From positions 1,798,001 to 1,862,000 of the forward strand of contig NZ_AP012324.1 in NCBI RefSeq assembly GCF_001025175.1: a stretch of DNA of 64,000 nucleotides. The letters are read 5' to 3'. A model generated the notes under the pieces. That model searched no databases. It saw only the letters and a program-made list of their open reading frames with translations, and had not been told where the DNA came from. Position 1 is the stretch's first letter; every line of letters starts with the position of its first letter. Shown here one piece after another: positions 20,145-28,464 of this stretch. This stretch comes from Bifidobacterium breve DSM 20213 = JCM 1192 (GTDB taxonomy: Bacteria > Actinomycetota > Actinomycetes > Actinomycetales > Bifidobacteriaceae). Both the position numbers and the translations under genes were made by a program.

Positions 20145-21364
20145 TGAGCATGAATGTGTGGAAGCGTGCCACGTTGGCGATCGTGCGCAAGCCGGTACGC
20201 AGCGGCATCATCGGTCTGCTGATGCTGATGGTCTTCACGAGCCTGGTGGCGCAGGTCGGAGTCTCGACGGCCCTGCGTACCATGTCCGACAGCATCGGCG
20301 CGGGCATGGGCATAGGGTTTACCGTCAGCGCCGGCGAGAATCCCATCAGCGCCGAGGAGGCGAGCCGGTTCTCGCGTATCCCCGGTGTGACGAAGACCGC
20401 CTATGCGACGAAGACCTTGGCGCAGGTGGATGGCGCGCGTCCGGTCATGCCCCGGCAGGGCCCCCGACTGGACTCCGATCTGGCCATGCAGGTCAGCGTG
20501 CTGGGCACCACCGATTCCTCATTGTCCGAGGAATTCCAGAGTGGCCTGTACCGCTTGGAGCAGGGCCGCCACATCTCGGGCGACGGCGACAATGTGCTGG
20601 TCCACCGCGACTTCGCGCTGCAGAACGGCCTATCGGTCGGCTCGACATTCCGTCTCCGGCAGGAGGGGCGCAACGCCACGGTGCGTGTGGCCGGGATCTT
20701 CTCCGGCAACGTGCAGGCCCAAAGCCCCCTGCCCTCGGACACTTCCGAGAACCTCATCTATTCGGGCAGGCGAGTGACCTCCGCTCTGACCGGAAACGAC
20801 CAGATCGGCATGATCCGATGCCTGTCGGATAATCCGCAGGACCTGTCCGCGGCGGTCAGTCAGGCCAAGACCATGGCCGGCGGCAAGTACGACGTCACCG
20901 ACGATTCGGCCCGGCTCTCCGGCGTCCTGCAATCCGTGCAGACGGTGCGTGATCTGGTGCGCATGGTGCTGCTGTCCGTCTGCCTCGCGGACGTACTGGT
21001 GCTGGCGATGGCGCTGGTCTTCTGGATTCGTTCACGCATCCATGAGATAGGCACGCTTCTTGCCCTCGGCATCGGCAAGATGCGGATTGTCGCACAACTC
21101 GCCATCGAAACCGGACTCATGGCGGCGGTCGCCGCCCTGTGTTCGCTGGGCACCGGCGCCATGCTGTCGGGATACGTGTCTTCCCGACTGTTGCGCGATT
21201 CGGGCGTCGCGCCGCTGGAATCGTTGCATGTGGAGGCCTTGCCGCCTGAGCAGACGATGCTCATCCTGCTGCTCGGATGCGCGGTCATCGCCGTGGCCCT
21301 TGCCGTGTCATGCGCCGCCGTGCTGTCCAAATCCCCGAAATCCATTCTTTCCTCTATGCGTTAG
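20141..21364 (+). CDS. FtsX/MacB-type ABC transporter permease (second)
   Basis: This 407-residue paralogue of the preceding permease has the same layout: one N-terminal membrane segment, a large external domain and three C-terminal segments. Its ATG at 20141 overlaps the previous stop (ATGA), implying translational coupling and a heterodimeric channel. The closing cytoplasmic tail SKSPKSILSSMR parallels RKSPRDLSEIR in the first permease, showing duplication. Confidence 0.85.
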   Translation: MMSMNVWKRATLAIVRKPVRSGIIGLLMLMVFTSLVAQVGVSTALRTMSDSIGAGMGIGFTVSAGENPISAEEASRFSRIPGVTKTAYATKTLAQVDGARPVMPRQGPRLDSDLAMQVSVLGTTDSSLSEEFQSGLYRLEQGRHISGDGDNVLVHRDFALQNGLSVGSTFRLRQEGRNATVRVAGIFSGNVQAQSPLPSDTSENLIYSGRRVTSALTGNDQIGMIRCLSDNPQDLSAAVSQAKTMAGGKYDVTDDSARLSGVLQSVQTVRDLVRMVLLSVCLADVLVLAMALVFWIRSRIHEIGTLLALGIGKMRIVAQLAIETGLMAAVAALCSLGTGAMLSGYVSSRLLRDSGVAPLESLHVEALPPEQTMLILLLGCAVIAVALAVSCAAVLSKSPKSILSSMR

Positions 21365-21376
21365 GAGTCACCAATC

Positions 21377-22012
21377 ATGTCTAACTGTCTGCAACTGGAC
21401 CACGTCGATTACGCCTACGGCGCGGCGAAGATCCTTGTTCTTTCGGATGTCAGCGCGGATTTCGAATCCGGGAAGATGTATGCGATCACCGGCCCGTCCG
21501 GCGCCGGCAAGAGCACGCTGCTGTCGCTGCTGGCCGGCCTGGACGCCCCCTCCCGGGGAGTGGTTCGCTTCGAAGGGGAGGACATCGCCGCATCGGGCTA
21601 TGCGAAGCACCGTCGGGAGCACGTGTCCCTGGTGTTCCAGGACCATAACCTGATCGACTACCTCACCCCCGAAGAGAACCTGCGGCTGGTCAGCACCAAG
21701 GCCGACATGAAGATCCTCGAGGAACTGGGTTTGAGCCGTGAGGAATCCAAACGCAACATCATGCACCTGTCGGGCGGCCAGCGTCAACGGGTGGCGGTCG
21801 GCCGCGCGCTGGTCGCGCCGGGCCGCGCGATTCTCGCGGACGAGCCGACGGGCAGCCTCGACCCGGAGATGACCGACGAGGTGATTCATCTGCTGCAGCA
21901 CGCCGCCCATCAGATCGGCAAATGCGTGATCGTGGTGACGCATTCCAAGCGCGTCGCCGACTCCGCCGATGTCGTGCTGCGTCTCAGGAACAAGAAACTG
22001 ACCCGGGCGTGA
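21377..22012 (+). CDS. ABC transporter ATPase, LolD/MacB type
   Basis: The 211-residue ATPase contains Walker A GPSGAGKSTLL, signature LSGGQRQRV, and Walker B ILADEPTGSLD. It starts 12 bases after the second permease with GGAG as ribosome site and drives the FtsX-type pair. Length and motifs fit the MacB/LolD class of exporters. It is the last gene of the three-gene operon, ahead of an 8-bp tandem repeat and a terminator. Confidence 0.92.
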   Translation: MSNCLQLDHVDYAYGAAKILVLSDVSADFESGKMYAITGPSGAGKSTLLSLLAGLDAPSRGVVRFEGEDIAASGYAKHRREHVSLVFQDHNLIDYLTPEENLRLVSTKADMKILEELGLSREESKRNIMHLSGGQRQRVAVGRALVAPGRAILADEPTGSLDPEMTDEVIHLLQHAAHQIGKCVIVVTHSKRVADSADVVLRLRNKKLTRA

Positions 22013-22046
22013 CCAGTCTGAGCCGGGCGGCACCCATACACCGCTT

Positions 22047-22110
22047 CGGCATTTCGGCATTTCGGCACTCCGGCACTCCGGCACTCCGGCACCCCGGCAC
22101 CCCGGCGACC
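22047..22110. repeat. 8-bp tandem repeat, eight units
   Basis: Eight consecutive octamers read CGGCATTT x2, CGGCACTC x3, CGGCACCC x2, CGGCGACC x1. All keep the CGGC start while the second half changes in steps, a graded pattern typical of slippage-made repeats. The last units also form the left arm of the terminator that follows. Confidence 0.85.
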
Positions 22111-22132
22111 CACTCGCGTTGCCGGGGTGCCG
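22095..22132 (+). terminator. Terminator of the ABC exporter operon
   Basis: CGGCACCCCGGC (22095-22106) is matched by GCCGGGGTGCCG (22121-22132), followed by TATTCGTT. Confidence 0.7.
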
Positions 22133-22230
22133 TATTCGTTCTGAGCCATAATGTGCGTGATAGTGGAACCATGCCAGTGATGAATGATGAAGTGCCCGGC
22201 GTGGCCGGCATAGAGAGGGAAACAACCAGC

Positions 22231-22449
22231 ATGGCACACGACGGCACCCGATTCACGTCGTCGCATGGATCATCCGATGGCCACTCGGTCACGACACCCA
22301 CACGCAACACCAACCGCTGGCTGCCGGCTCTCAAAGCGGCCTTCCCGCTCACCATCCCCATCTGCTTGGGATTCCTGTTTCTTGGAGCCTCCTATGGCAT
22401 TCTTAGCGGCACAATCGTGTACATGCTGCTGGTGCAGCTGGTGTTCTGA
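22231..22449 (+). pseudogene. AzlC/AzlD-like transporter remnant
   Basis: A short frame encodes a polar leader and then ALKAAFPLTIPICLGFLFLG, the first conserved segment of AzlC branched-chain amino acid exporters. It then jumps to LSGTIVYMLLVQLVF and stops. That ending resembles the last segment of an AzlC or AzlD protein, so an internal in-frame deletion seems to have removed almost the entire gene or gene pair. A 72-residue product from ATG 22231 (AGAGGGAAAC upstream) could still be made but would not be a transporter. Confidence 0.6.
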
Positions 22450-22452
22450 GAA

Positions 22453-22499
22453 CTCCCCTCAGTCCGCTACGCGGACAGCTCCCCTCAGAGAGGGGAGCC
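22453..22499. repeat. Intergenic palindromic repeat, single unit
   Basis: CTCCCCTCAGTC, a small GTCCGC/GCGGAC hairpin, then GACAGCTCCCCTC and a second GGCTCCCC-type hairpin. It matches one half of the paired elements at 35462-35584 and 48512-48621. Confidence 0.8.
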
Positions 22500-22505
22500 A
22501 AAAAC

Positions 22506-23024
22506 TCACAATTGTTGGGCCACCCAGTCGACGATATAGGGCGCGACTTCCTCGATCTGGTCAATCGCGACCTCGAACTCATGCTGTCCGCCGTACCACG
22601 GGTCGACCAAGTCAATCTGATCCTCACGTCCAGGCTTCGGCTTGGGCAGGTTCGGATCGAAGCTGCGGTACATATGCACTTCAGCACGCTTGCCGGCAGG
22701 CAGCATGCGCAGCAGCGAGCGCATATGCGAGGCGGTCATCGGCAGGAACAAGTCGGTACGCTCGATTTCCTCGCGGGAGATGCGATGAGCAAAATGATCG
22801 CGCGGGATCTCGTCGCCATATCCACGCTCGCGCAGCACGCGCACGGCACGCGGGTCAATCGGATGGCTCCATTCCTCATCGGAAACACCACTGGACTCCA
22901 CATCCACCTGATCACCCAGTCCGCGCTCATTGAAGAAGTGGCGCAAGATAATCTCTCCCATGGGGGAACGGCAGATATTGCCGGTGCAAACGGTCATTAC
23001 GGTATAGGGCTGAGTGTCAGTCAT
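22506..23024 (-). CDS. Low-molecular-weight protein tyrosine phosphatase
   Basis: The P-loop CTGNICRS begins at Cys13 with Arg19, and the general-acid loop is DPWYGG. It dephosphorylates phosphotyrosine in the cytoplasm. In related organisms such enzymes control exopolysaccharide synthesis, but no polysaccharide genes adjoin it here. The start at 23024 gives 172 residues; a slightly longer form from 23054 is possible, but neither has a strong ribosome site. The family is usually 150-170 residues. The gene probably stands alone, with dfrA 115 bases upstream on the same strand. Confidence 0.88.
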   Translation of the reverse strand: MTDTQPYTVMTVCTGNICRSPMGEIILRHFFNERGLGDQVDVESSGVSDEEWSHPIDPRAVRVLRERGYGDEIPRDHFAHRISREEIERTDLFLPMTASHMRSLLRMLPAGKRAEVHMYRSFDPNLPKPKPGREDQIDLVDPWYGGQHEFEVAIDQIEEVAPYIVDWVAQQL

Positions 23025-23139
23025 CACGGTCTCATTCTTAATCGGGGCCATCACTGGCCAGTACGGATTATCACACGGTGGGTAATATGCAGAACCTCGT
23101 CAGGCGGCCGAACCATCAACCGTCAACGAGGTCGCTGCA

Positions 23140-23802
23140 TCACTTGGTCTTGCGCAAGATGCGGAAACGGTACGCGGCGATGCCGGGCTCGTCCTTCGCG
23201 GGCGTGAGCCACTCCCCCGCTTCAGCTTCATGCCAAAGCCCTGCTTCAACCAGCGATTCGACATCCGGAGCATAGGCATCGGCATCCACAGTGGCGTCAA
23301 GATCGGTCACATAGGCCTTATCCGCAAACGGCAGCGCCTCGGAGAACAGCTGTGCACCTCCGATGACCCAAATCTCGGAACGATCCAGACCGTCATCCGG
23401 AATCGCCTCCTGACGAGCCAGATCAAGCGCATCATCAAGGCCGGTGACCACGGTCGCCCCCGGCGCACGATACATCGGATCATGGGAAATCACAATGTTG
23501 TCACGGTTGGGCAACGGACGGTACTTCACACCAAGCGATTCCCAGGTCTTACGGCCCATAATCACCGGATGAGAGACGGTCAGCTCCTTGAAATGCTTCA
23601 TGTCTTCAGCGCAATGCCAAGGCATACCGCCGTTGAGCCCGATGGCACCAGCGCGACCTTCCTTGTCGCGGGCCTGAGCCCAAATAAGATTCACCGAGAA
23701 AGTCTTGGGGAAATCATCGCCCCAGTCTTCTTCAGTGGCAGACAGCCCGGCAGATCCGGGCTCGGGTTCGTGATAGCCGCTACGGCTACTGTCATGCTCC
23801 AT
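23140..23802 (-). CDS. dfrA: Dihydrofolate reductase
   Basis: The 220-residue protein reduces dihydrofolate to tetrahydrofolate with NADPH. Hallmarks are NLIWAQARD near residue 37, GLNGGMPWHCAEDMKHFK with the catalytic acidic residue, VIMGRKTWESLG and the C-terminal EIWVIGGAQLF. About 35 acidic N-terminal residues precede the domain, an extension over the 160-residue norm. It starts after AAAAGGAG. It lies 117 bases downstream of thyA on the same strand, the usual pairing, because ThyA produces the dihydrofolate it recycles. Confidence 0.95.
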   Translation of the reverse strand: MEHDSSRSGYHEPEPGSAGLSATEEDWGDDFPKTFSVNLIWAQARDKEGRAGAIGLNGGMPWHCAEDMKHFKELTVSHPVIMGRKTWESLGVKYRPLPNRDNIVISHDPMYRAPGATVVTGLDDALDLARQEAIPDDGLDRSEIWVIGGAQLFSEALPFADKAYVTDLDATVDADAYAPDVESLVEAGLWHEAEAGEWLTPAKDEPGIAAYRFRILRKTK

Positions 23803-23862
23803 TTCGCTGTACTCCTTTTGGATTGCGGAACTGGGCCTTAGTGTAGTGGACAGCGCAGACTC

Positions 23863-23880
23863 GGGCCGCGTTCACGGCCC
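23863..23880 (-). other. Hairpin in the thyA-dfrA gap
   Basis: GGGCCG and CGGCCC enclose six bases between thyA and dfrA. It may attenuate read-through or stabilise the upstream message. Confidence 0.4.
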
Positions 23881-23919
23881 AAGTTTTATGCCCTGCGGAC
23901 AATGCCTGGTCAGACAATA

Positions 23920-24792
23920 TCAGACAGCAACAGGCGCCTTGATGGTGGGGTGATGCTGGTATCCGACGATGGTGAAGTCCTCATACTGGTAATCGAACAA
24001 GGAATCAGCCTTGCGGATTTCAATGGTCGGGTAAGGGTACGGGTCGCGGCTCAGCTGCTCCAGGAACTGGTCGACATGGTTGTCGTAGACGTGGCAGTCA
24101 CCACCGGTCCAGACGAATTCGCCAGGTTCAAGACCAGCCTGCTGGGCCATCATCATGGTCAGCAACGAGTAGGAAGCGATATTGAACGGCACGCCAAGGA
24201 ACATGTCGCAGGAACGCTGGTACAGCTGGCAGGAGAGCTTGCCATTGGCCACGTAGAACTGGAACAGCGCATGGCAGGGAGGCAACGCCATCTTCTCCAC
24301 CTCGGCCGGGTTCCACGCGGAGACGACCATACGGCGGGAATCGGGATGATTCTTGATCAGATCAAGCACATTGGAAATCTGGTCGATGGTGCGGTTCGGA
24401 TCCTCAGGAGTGGGAGCCGGCCAGGAACGCCACTGCACGCCGTAGACCGGGCCCAAATCGCCGTTCTCATCCGCCCATTCATCCCAGATGTGGACGTTAT
24501 GCTCCAGCAGCCAATTGATATTCGAAGAGCCCTTGAGGAACCACAGCAGCTCGTAGGCCAGCCCTTTGAAGAACACCGTTTTGGTGGTCAGCAGTGGGAA
24601 ATACTGGGACAAGTCGAAACGCATTTGCTGCCCGAACAGGGAAATCGTACCGGTTCCGGTGCGATCGGACTTCAGCGTGCCTTCGGTCAGAATCTTGCGT
24701 ACCAGATTCTCATACGGCATGGGAATGTCGGTTTGGGGGCGCGCAGGAATACGGGAACGGATATCTGCAAGTTGTTCTTCGGTCAAAGCCAT
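23920..24792 (-). CDS. thyA: Thymidylate synthase
   Basis: ThyA methylates dUMP to dTMP using methylenetetrahydrofolate. The 290-residue protein has the active-site Cys173 in [24 protein letters not shown] near the dUMP phosphate site, and [11 protein letters not shown]. The ATG at 24792 is preferred over a GTG two codons upstream. The end has the expected [21 protein letters not shown]-type close. Together with dfrA it forms a classic nucleotide/folate pair. Confidence 0.96.
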   Translation of the reverse strand: MALTEEQLADIRSRIPARPQTDIPMPYENLVRKILTEGTLKSDRTGTGTISLFGQQMRFDLSQYFPLLTTKTVFFKGLAYELLWFLKGSSNINWLLEHNVHIWDEWADENGDLGPVYGVQWRSWPAPTPEDPNRTIDQISNVLDLIKNHPDSRRMVVSAWNPAEVEKMALPPCHALFQFYVANGKLSCQLYQRSCDMFLGVPFNIASYSLLTMMMAQQAGLEPGEFVWTGGDCHVYDNHVDQFLEQLSRDPYPYPTIEIRKADSLFDYQYEDFTIVGYQHHPTIKAPVAV

Positions 24793-24924
24793 ACGCACCA
24801 GTGTAGCTTAGAGGCATAATAGAGACGTCCACATAAACGGGAGCACCGGTCACGAACCGTGCTTCCCCGCCGGTATCGGTCGATAGAGCCAGTTCGCCGA
24901 CGGATGAAATGAAAGAGGATAGCC

Positions 24925-25338
24925 ATGGGTAAGCGACTGTGGGTTGAGCGCAACAAGGACGGTTCATGGGATGCGTTCAGCGATGACGGCGCGCACATCA
25001 AGTTCGGCAAGGATCGCGGCCAGTTCACGCCGGGTGATCTGATGAAGGTCGCGCTGGCTGGTTGCGCGGCACTGTCCAGCCAGTTCGCCATCGAACACAC
25101 GCTGGGTGAAGGCAAGGGCGCCAAGATTGTGGTGGATGGCACCTATGACGCCGACGGCGACGCCTACACCGGCTTTGACGAGCAAGTGGTGATCGATGCT
25201 TCCGACGCAGGCTTGAGCGATGAGGACGCCGACAAGCTCAAGGAGCGCGTCACCCGTCACATCGACAAGGGCTGCACGGTCAAGCACACATACGTGCAGG
25301 AAACCCCGGTGCGCATGAGCGTCACCGTCAAGCACTGA
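24925..25338 (+). CDS. OsmC/Ohr-family peroxiredoxin-like protein
   Basis: The 137-residue protein fits the OsmC fold. The two redox cysteines appear in KVALAGCAALSS and in DKGCTVKHTY. Such proteins reduce organic hydroperoxides in the cytoplasm, useful in an anaerobe without catalase. The ATG follows AAAGAGGA. It is divergent from thyA and convergent with the Usp gene; no regulator adjoins it. Confidence 0.88.
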   Translation: MGKRLWVERNKDGSWDAFSDDGAHIKFGKDRGQFTPGDLMKVALAGCAALSSQFAIEHTLGEGKGAKIVVDGTYDADGDAYTGFDEQVVIDASDAGLSDEDADKLKERVTRHIDKGCTVKHTYVQETPVRMSVTVKH

Positions 25339-25347
25339 GACTTACTT

Positions 25348-25415
25348 GGCTCCCCTGAGGCTGAGCCGTGAAGCAGACAGCCCAGTGAGCTGTCTGTAGG
25401 CGAAGCCTGAGAGAG
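25348..25415. repeat. Degenerate intergenic palindromic repeat
   Basis: GGCTCCCCTGAGGCTGAGCC, GCAGACAGC...GCTGTCTG and GGCGAAGCC hairpins recall the CTCCCCTCAGTC/GACAGCTCCC family, but with many changes. Confidence 0.55.
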
Positions 25416-25444
25416 ACGACAGTTGAACGAAAGCAGAAAAAACG

Positions 25445-25469
25445 AAGAGGCTCCCATTGGGAGCCTCTT
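25445..25469. terminator. Bidirectional terminator between OsmC and Usp genes
   Basis: AAGAGGCTCCC and GGGAGCCTCTT make an 11-bp stem with a 3-nt loop, with A-rich and T-rich flanks serving both converging genes. Confidence 0.88.
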
Positions 25470-25482
25470 TCCGTATTGAGAC

Positions 25483-26520
25483 TTACTGCCGATCAGGATC
25501 GATGGTTTCCTCGATCTTCTTGGCCACCTCGGGCTCGGCCTTGGTCACCGGAATCTCCTCGACGCCGGCAATCTCCTCCAACGACTTGGTGGGCACATCA
25601 GCAGGCGAGCTCGGCACGGTGTCAAGACGAGACTCAGCAGCCTCCACATACTTGCGCGGCACCACATACACCGGTCCGGCTGCATGCTGCAGCAGTCCCT
25701 GACTGGTGGAACCCAGCAGCAGACCGGTGAAGCCACCGCGGCCACGAGAGCCTACAACCACTACATCATGGTCGAAGCTAGCCTTGGTCAACGCACTGAC
25801 GGCCGGGCCGGAGACGATCTGCTTATTGATCTTCAGGTCAGGATGGGCCTCCTGCAGGGGCTTGATACGCACCTCAAGGTCTTCCTTGTAGGATTCCATG
25901 ACCGCGTCTTCGCCGTCAACGCCCTTCAGGTTCGGCACAGCGGACATCACATCCAGCTCTGCGCCCCAGACGGCAGCAAAGTCGGCGGCAATCTCCAGAG
26001 CCTTCAGACCCCACTTGGATTCGTCGGAACCGACAGCCACCTTGGTGATGGTGTTGTTCAAGTGCATCAGGTTACCGTCATCATCGGTGTACGGAACCAC
26101 CACAATCGGGCAGTATGCATATGCCGGCAGCGACGAAGACGTGGTGCCCAGCAGACGCTCGGCCAAGCCTCCCTTGCCGCGGTTGCCGATAACGATGAGG
26201 TTGTAGTTGCGCGATAGTTCGACGAACACCGAAGCGGGATCGCCCGTGACGATTAGTGTGGCAGCTTCCACACCCTGCTCATCTGCGATGGCCTTGGCCT
26301 TGGACAGAATCTCCTGAGCATCGGAATGCGCGGCGTTGTCATCCCCCATCGCCGTATATGTGGCATCGAACGATACAGCAGCATAGCTCGGCAGGGAATA
26401 CGCGCAGACAATCTGCAACGTGAGTCCGGCATGCTTGGCATAATTCGCGGCCCACCATGTTGCCTTATAGCTGGCATGCGACCCGTCAACACCGACGAGA
26501 ATGGCCTTGTCGTTAATCAT
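25483..26520 (-). CDS. Universal stress protein, tandem UspA domains
   Basis: The 345-residue protein has two Usp domains, each beginning with a beta strand and Asp (AILVGVDGS; VAVGSDESKWG). Each ends with the ATP-binding G-x2-G-x9-G-S/T motif (GNRGKGGLAERLLGTTSSS and GSRGRGGFTGLLLGSTSQG). Tandem Usps bind ATP and modulate stress survival; the precise target is unknown. The start at 26520 has AAGGAGG ahead of it. The C-terminal 50 residues are acidic and rich in Pro and Glu, beyond the usual fold. Confidence 0.92.
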   Translation of the reverse strand: MINDKAILVGVDGSHASYKATWWAANYAKHAGLTLQIVCAYSLPSYAAVSFDATYTAMGDDNAAHSDAQEILSKAKAIADEQGVEAATLIVTGDPASVFVELSRNYNLIVIGNRGKGGLAERLLGTTSSSLPAYAYCPIVVVPYTDDDGNLMHLNNTITKVAVGSDESKWGLKALEIAADFAAVWGAELDVMSAVPNLKGVDGEDAVMESYKEDLEVRIKPLQEAHPDLKINKQIVSGPAVSALTKASFDHDVVVVGSRGRGGFTGLLLGSTSQGLLQHAAGPVYVVPRKYVEAAESRLDTVPSSPADVPTKSLEEIAGVEEIPVTKAEPEVAKKIEETIDPDRQ

Positions 26521-26699
26521 GACGACCTCCTTGAAGTTATTGCGATATGTAATATCGCGTACTTTCAACAATACCCCGCGACACTCGGATTTGCTGGCAA
26601 ACTCAGCCGAAAAAGAACAACACGGAATTTTGCTGGACATGTCTCGCTTTGCCGTGGAATACTTCTCCCCACTCCATACAGCGCTGGTAAAAACGCAAA

Positions 26700-26723
26700 A
26701 AGCGCGCCCCGAGGGACGCGCTT
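26700..26723 (-). terminator. Terminator of the first NlpC/P60 gene
   Basis: On the minus strand AAGCGCGTCC pairs with GGGGCGCGCTT and is followed by TTTGCGTTTTT. Confidence 0.85.
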
Positions 26724-26740
26724 CATAAGAGCAATGCGAG

Positions 26741-27466
26741 CTACAGCACGCGGCGAATGGAATATCCGCCGGAGAACACGGAAGTGCTGGTCACCTGCGT
26801 TCCCAAGCCAGGAGACAGTGCGTTCATGACCAGACCATTGCCGATATAGATAGCTGCATGAGTGCCATTGGCAACGATATCGCCTGGCTGCGCTTGTGCG
26901 AGACTACCGACAGCAGTGCCCACACCGGCTTGTGCGCCGGAGGAGTGCGGCAGGGAGATGCCGAATTGCGCGTATACGTACTGCACAAAGCCGGAGCAAT
27001 CCCAACCAGAGGGAGTGTTGCCGCCATACACATAGGGATAGCCGCTGAATTGGGAAGCAAAGCGGGCCACATCAGCACCGGAACCAGTGGCGCTGCCTAA
27101 ATCAACCTGCGGAATCGCGGCACGTTGTGCCGAACGGCTCGCGGCCTGGGTCTGCGATGCCTGGGCCTGAGCGGCGGCCTGCTCTTCGGCGGCCTTACGA
27201 GCTGCGGCATCCTTTTCAGCCTGAGACTGCGTCTGCGGCACATCAAGGCTTTCCACATCACCCCAACTGGAATTGTCATCAGTGGAGGTGGCAGTCGATT
27301 CGGCAAGAATGTTCTTCTTGACCGTCGTCACTTTCGGGAAAGAGCGAGAAGACACCACAGCAGTGCCCATATCGGCAGCGTTGACCGTCGGCGTCACACA
27401 GGCGAACATTGCGGCAGCGGCCGCAATCGTCACCAATGTAGAAGCAATGTATTTAGCATTCATCAT
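26741..27466 (-). CDS. Secreted NlpC/P60 cell-wall endopeptidase
   Basis: A signal peptide (residues 1-30, ending TVNAA) leads to a 241-residue exported protein. An Ala/Gln/Glu-rich linker of coiled-coil character (about 80-120) joins it to an NlpC/P60 domain with catalytic Cys157 in GWDCSGFVQYVY and His203 in GTHAAIYIGN. It should cleave peptidoglycan stem peptides, probably D-Glu to diamino-acid bonds, during cell separation. The block STDDNSSWGDVES...VPQTQS near residue 60-80 is nearly identical in the next gene, so the two share a duplicated front half. The ribosome site is weak; the start is chosen for the signal peptide. Confidence 0.88.
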   Translation of the reverse strand: MMNAKYIASTLVTIAAAAAMFACVTPTVNAADMGTAVVSSRSFPKVTTVKKNILAESTATSTDDNSSWGDVESLDVPQTQSQAEKDAAARKAAEEQAAAQAQASQTQAASRSAQRAAIPQVDLGSATGSGADVARFASQFSGYPYVYGGNTPSGWDCSGFVQYVYAQFGISLPHSSGAQAGVGTAVGSLAQAQPGDIVANGTHAAIYIGNGLVMNALSPGLGTQVTSTSVFSGGYSIRRVL

Positions 27467-27574
27467 CAACACGGAACTGTAACACACCCGGGGCAATCTT
27501 CACCAGTCGAGCACAGCATCAACCGACTGGTCTCATAGGCAACACGCCGAAGCATCAATCAGCCCTATAACGCA

Positions 27575-27607
27575 ATCGACTCCGACGCTGACGCAATCGG
27601 AGTCGAT
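27575..27607 (-). terminator. Terminator of the second peptidase gene
   Basis: ATCGACTCCGA and TCGGAGTCGAT form perfect 11-bp arms with an 11-nt loop just beyond the stop at 27626. Confidence 0.65.
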
Positions 27608-27625
27608 GTATAAAGCCTTTGGCGC

Positions 27626-28363
27626 TTACGGAATGCGCACCACCATGGTCAGGCGATTAGGCAACGTGCCGGCAAGCGCCACAACGCCGCCGGTCCAACC
27701 ACCGTGAATGGCTTTGCCGCCTCCCACATAAAGACCAACATGATCATAGTGAGCGCCGCCATTGGTACCGTTGGTGTACTTGTAAATCAGGATATCGCCC
27801 GGCTGCAGCGAACCATCGGTCACCACATAGCCACCGGGAACATTGGCATACTGTTCCGGCCATCCATGGAAGCTGATACCACGGGCAGCCAGCGCGGCAG
27901 ACACCAGAGCGGTGCAGTCCATCGCACTGCCGATCAAGGAGTACGCACGATCAACGGATGCCGCAGCACCAGCGGAAACACCGGCACCGGTATCGGCATA
28001 GCTCAACGAAGTACGAGCCTGGCTACGGCTGGCTGCAGCGGATTGAGCCTGAGCCGCTTGAGCGGCGTCCTGCTCCTTAGCGGCCTGCTCTTCGGCGGCC
28101 TTACGAGCTGCGGCTTCTTTTTCGGCCGGAGACTGCGTCTGTGGCACATTCAAGCTTTCCACATCACCCCAGCTGGAATTGTCATCAGTGGAGGTGGAAG
28201 TAGCTTCGGCGGTCAGGTTACGACGAACCTGCGAGTAGGACGGGAACGACTTCGTAGAGGTCACTGTGCCTTCATCGGCGGAGGCTGCGGGAACAACAGC
28301 AAACAGACATGCCACCGCCACACAGGACGCGAAAACAGAAGAAAGTGCTGATTTTGCCTTCAT
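27626..28363 (-). CDS. Secreted NlpC/P60-like peptidase, paralogue with divergent catalytic domain
   Basis: The 245-residue protein has a signal peptide (MKAKSALSSVFASC..., cut after VPAASA). Its middle is almost identical to that of the preceding peptidase. The C-terminal domain differs: Cys150 in GSAMDCTALVSAAL and His208 in HYDHVGLYVGG suggest a more distant C40 member. It should act on peptidoglycan outside the cell. Same-strand neighbours are two other hydrolases, each with its own terminator, so regulation is probably separate. The duplication plus domain exchange is the notable point. Confidence 0.82.
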   Translation of the reverse strand: MKAKSALSSVFASCVAVACLFAVVPAASADEGTVTSTKSFPSYSQVRRNLTAEATSTSTDDNSSWGDVESLNVPQTQSPAEKEAAARKAAEEQAAKEQDAAQAAQAQSAAASRSQARTSLSYADTGAGVSAGAAASVDRAYSLIGSAMDCTALVSAALAARGISFHGWPEQYANVPGGYVVTDGSLQPGDILIYKYTNGTNGGAHYDHVGLYVGGGKAIHGGWTGGVVALAGTLPNRLTMVVRIP

Positions 28364-28464
28364 AAATCCTTCACCTTACACCGTGCCGGTTAATGGCCCA
28401 AAATGCGATGCCGTCTGCTCCCATTGGGAACATTGGATTTCTTCGGCGTGCCGAATGCGCCAGA

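Noticed and set aside
22047-22110. CRISPR or coding repeat
   Set aside because: Contiguous octamers without spacers, placed after a stop codon and merging into a terminator.
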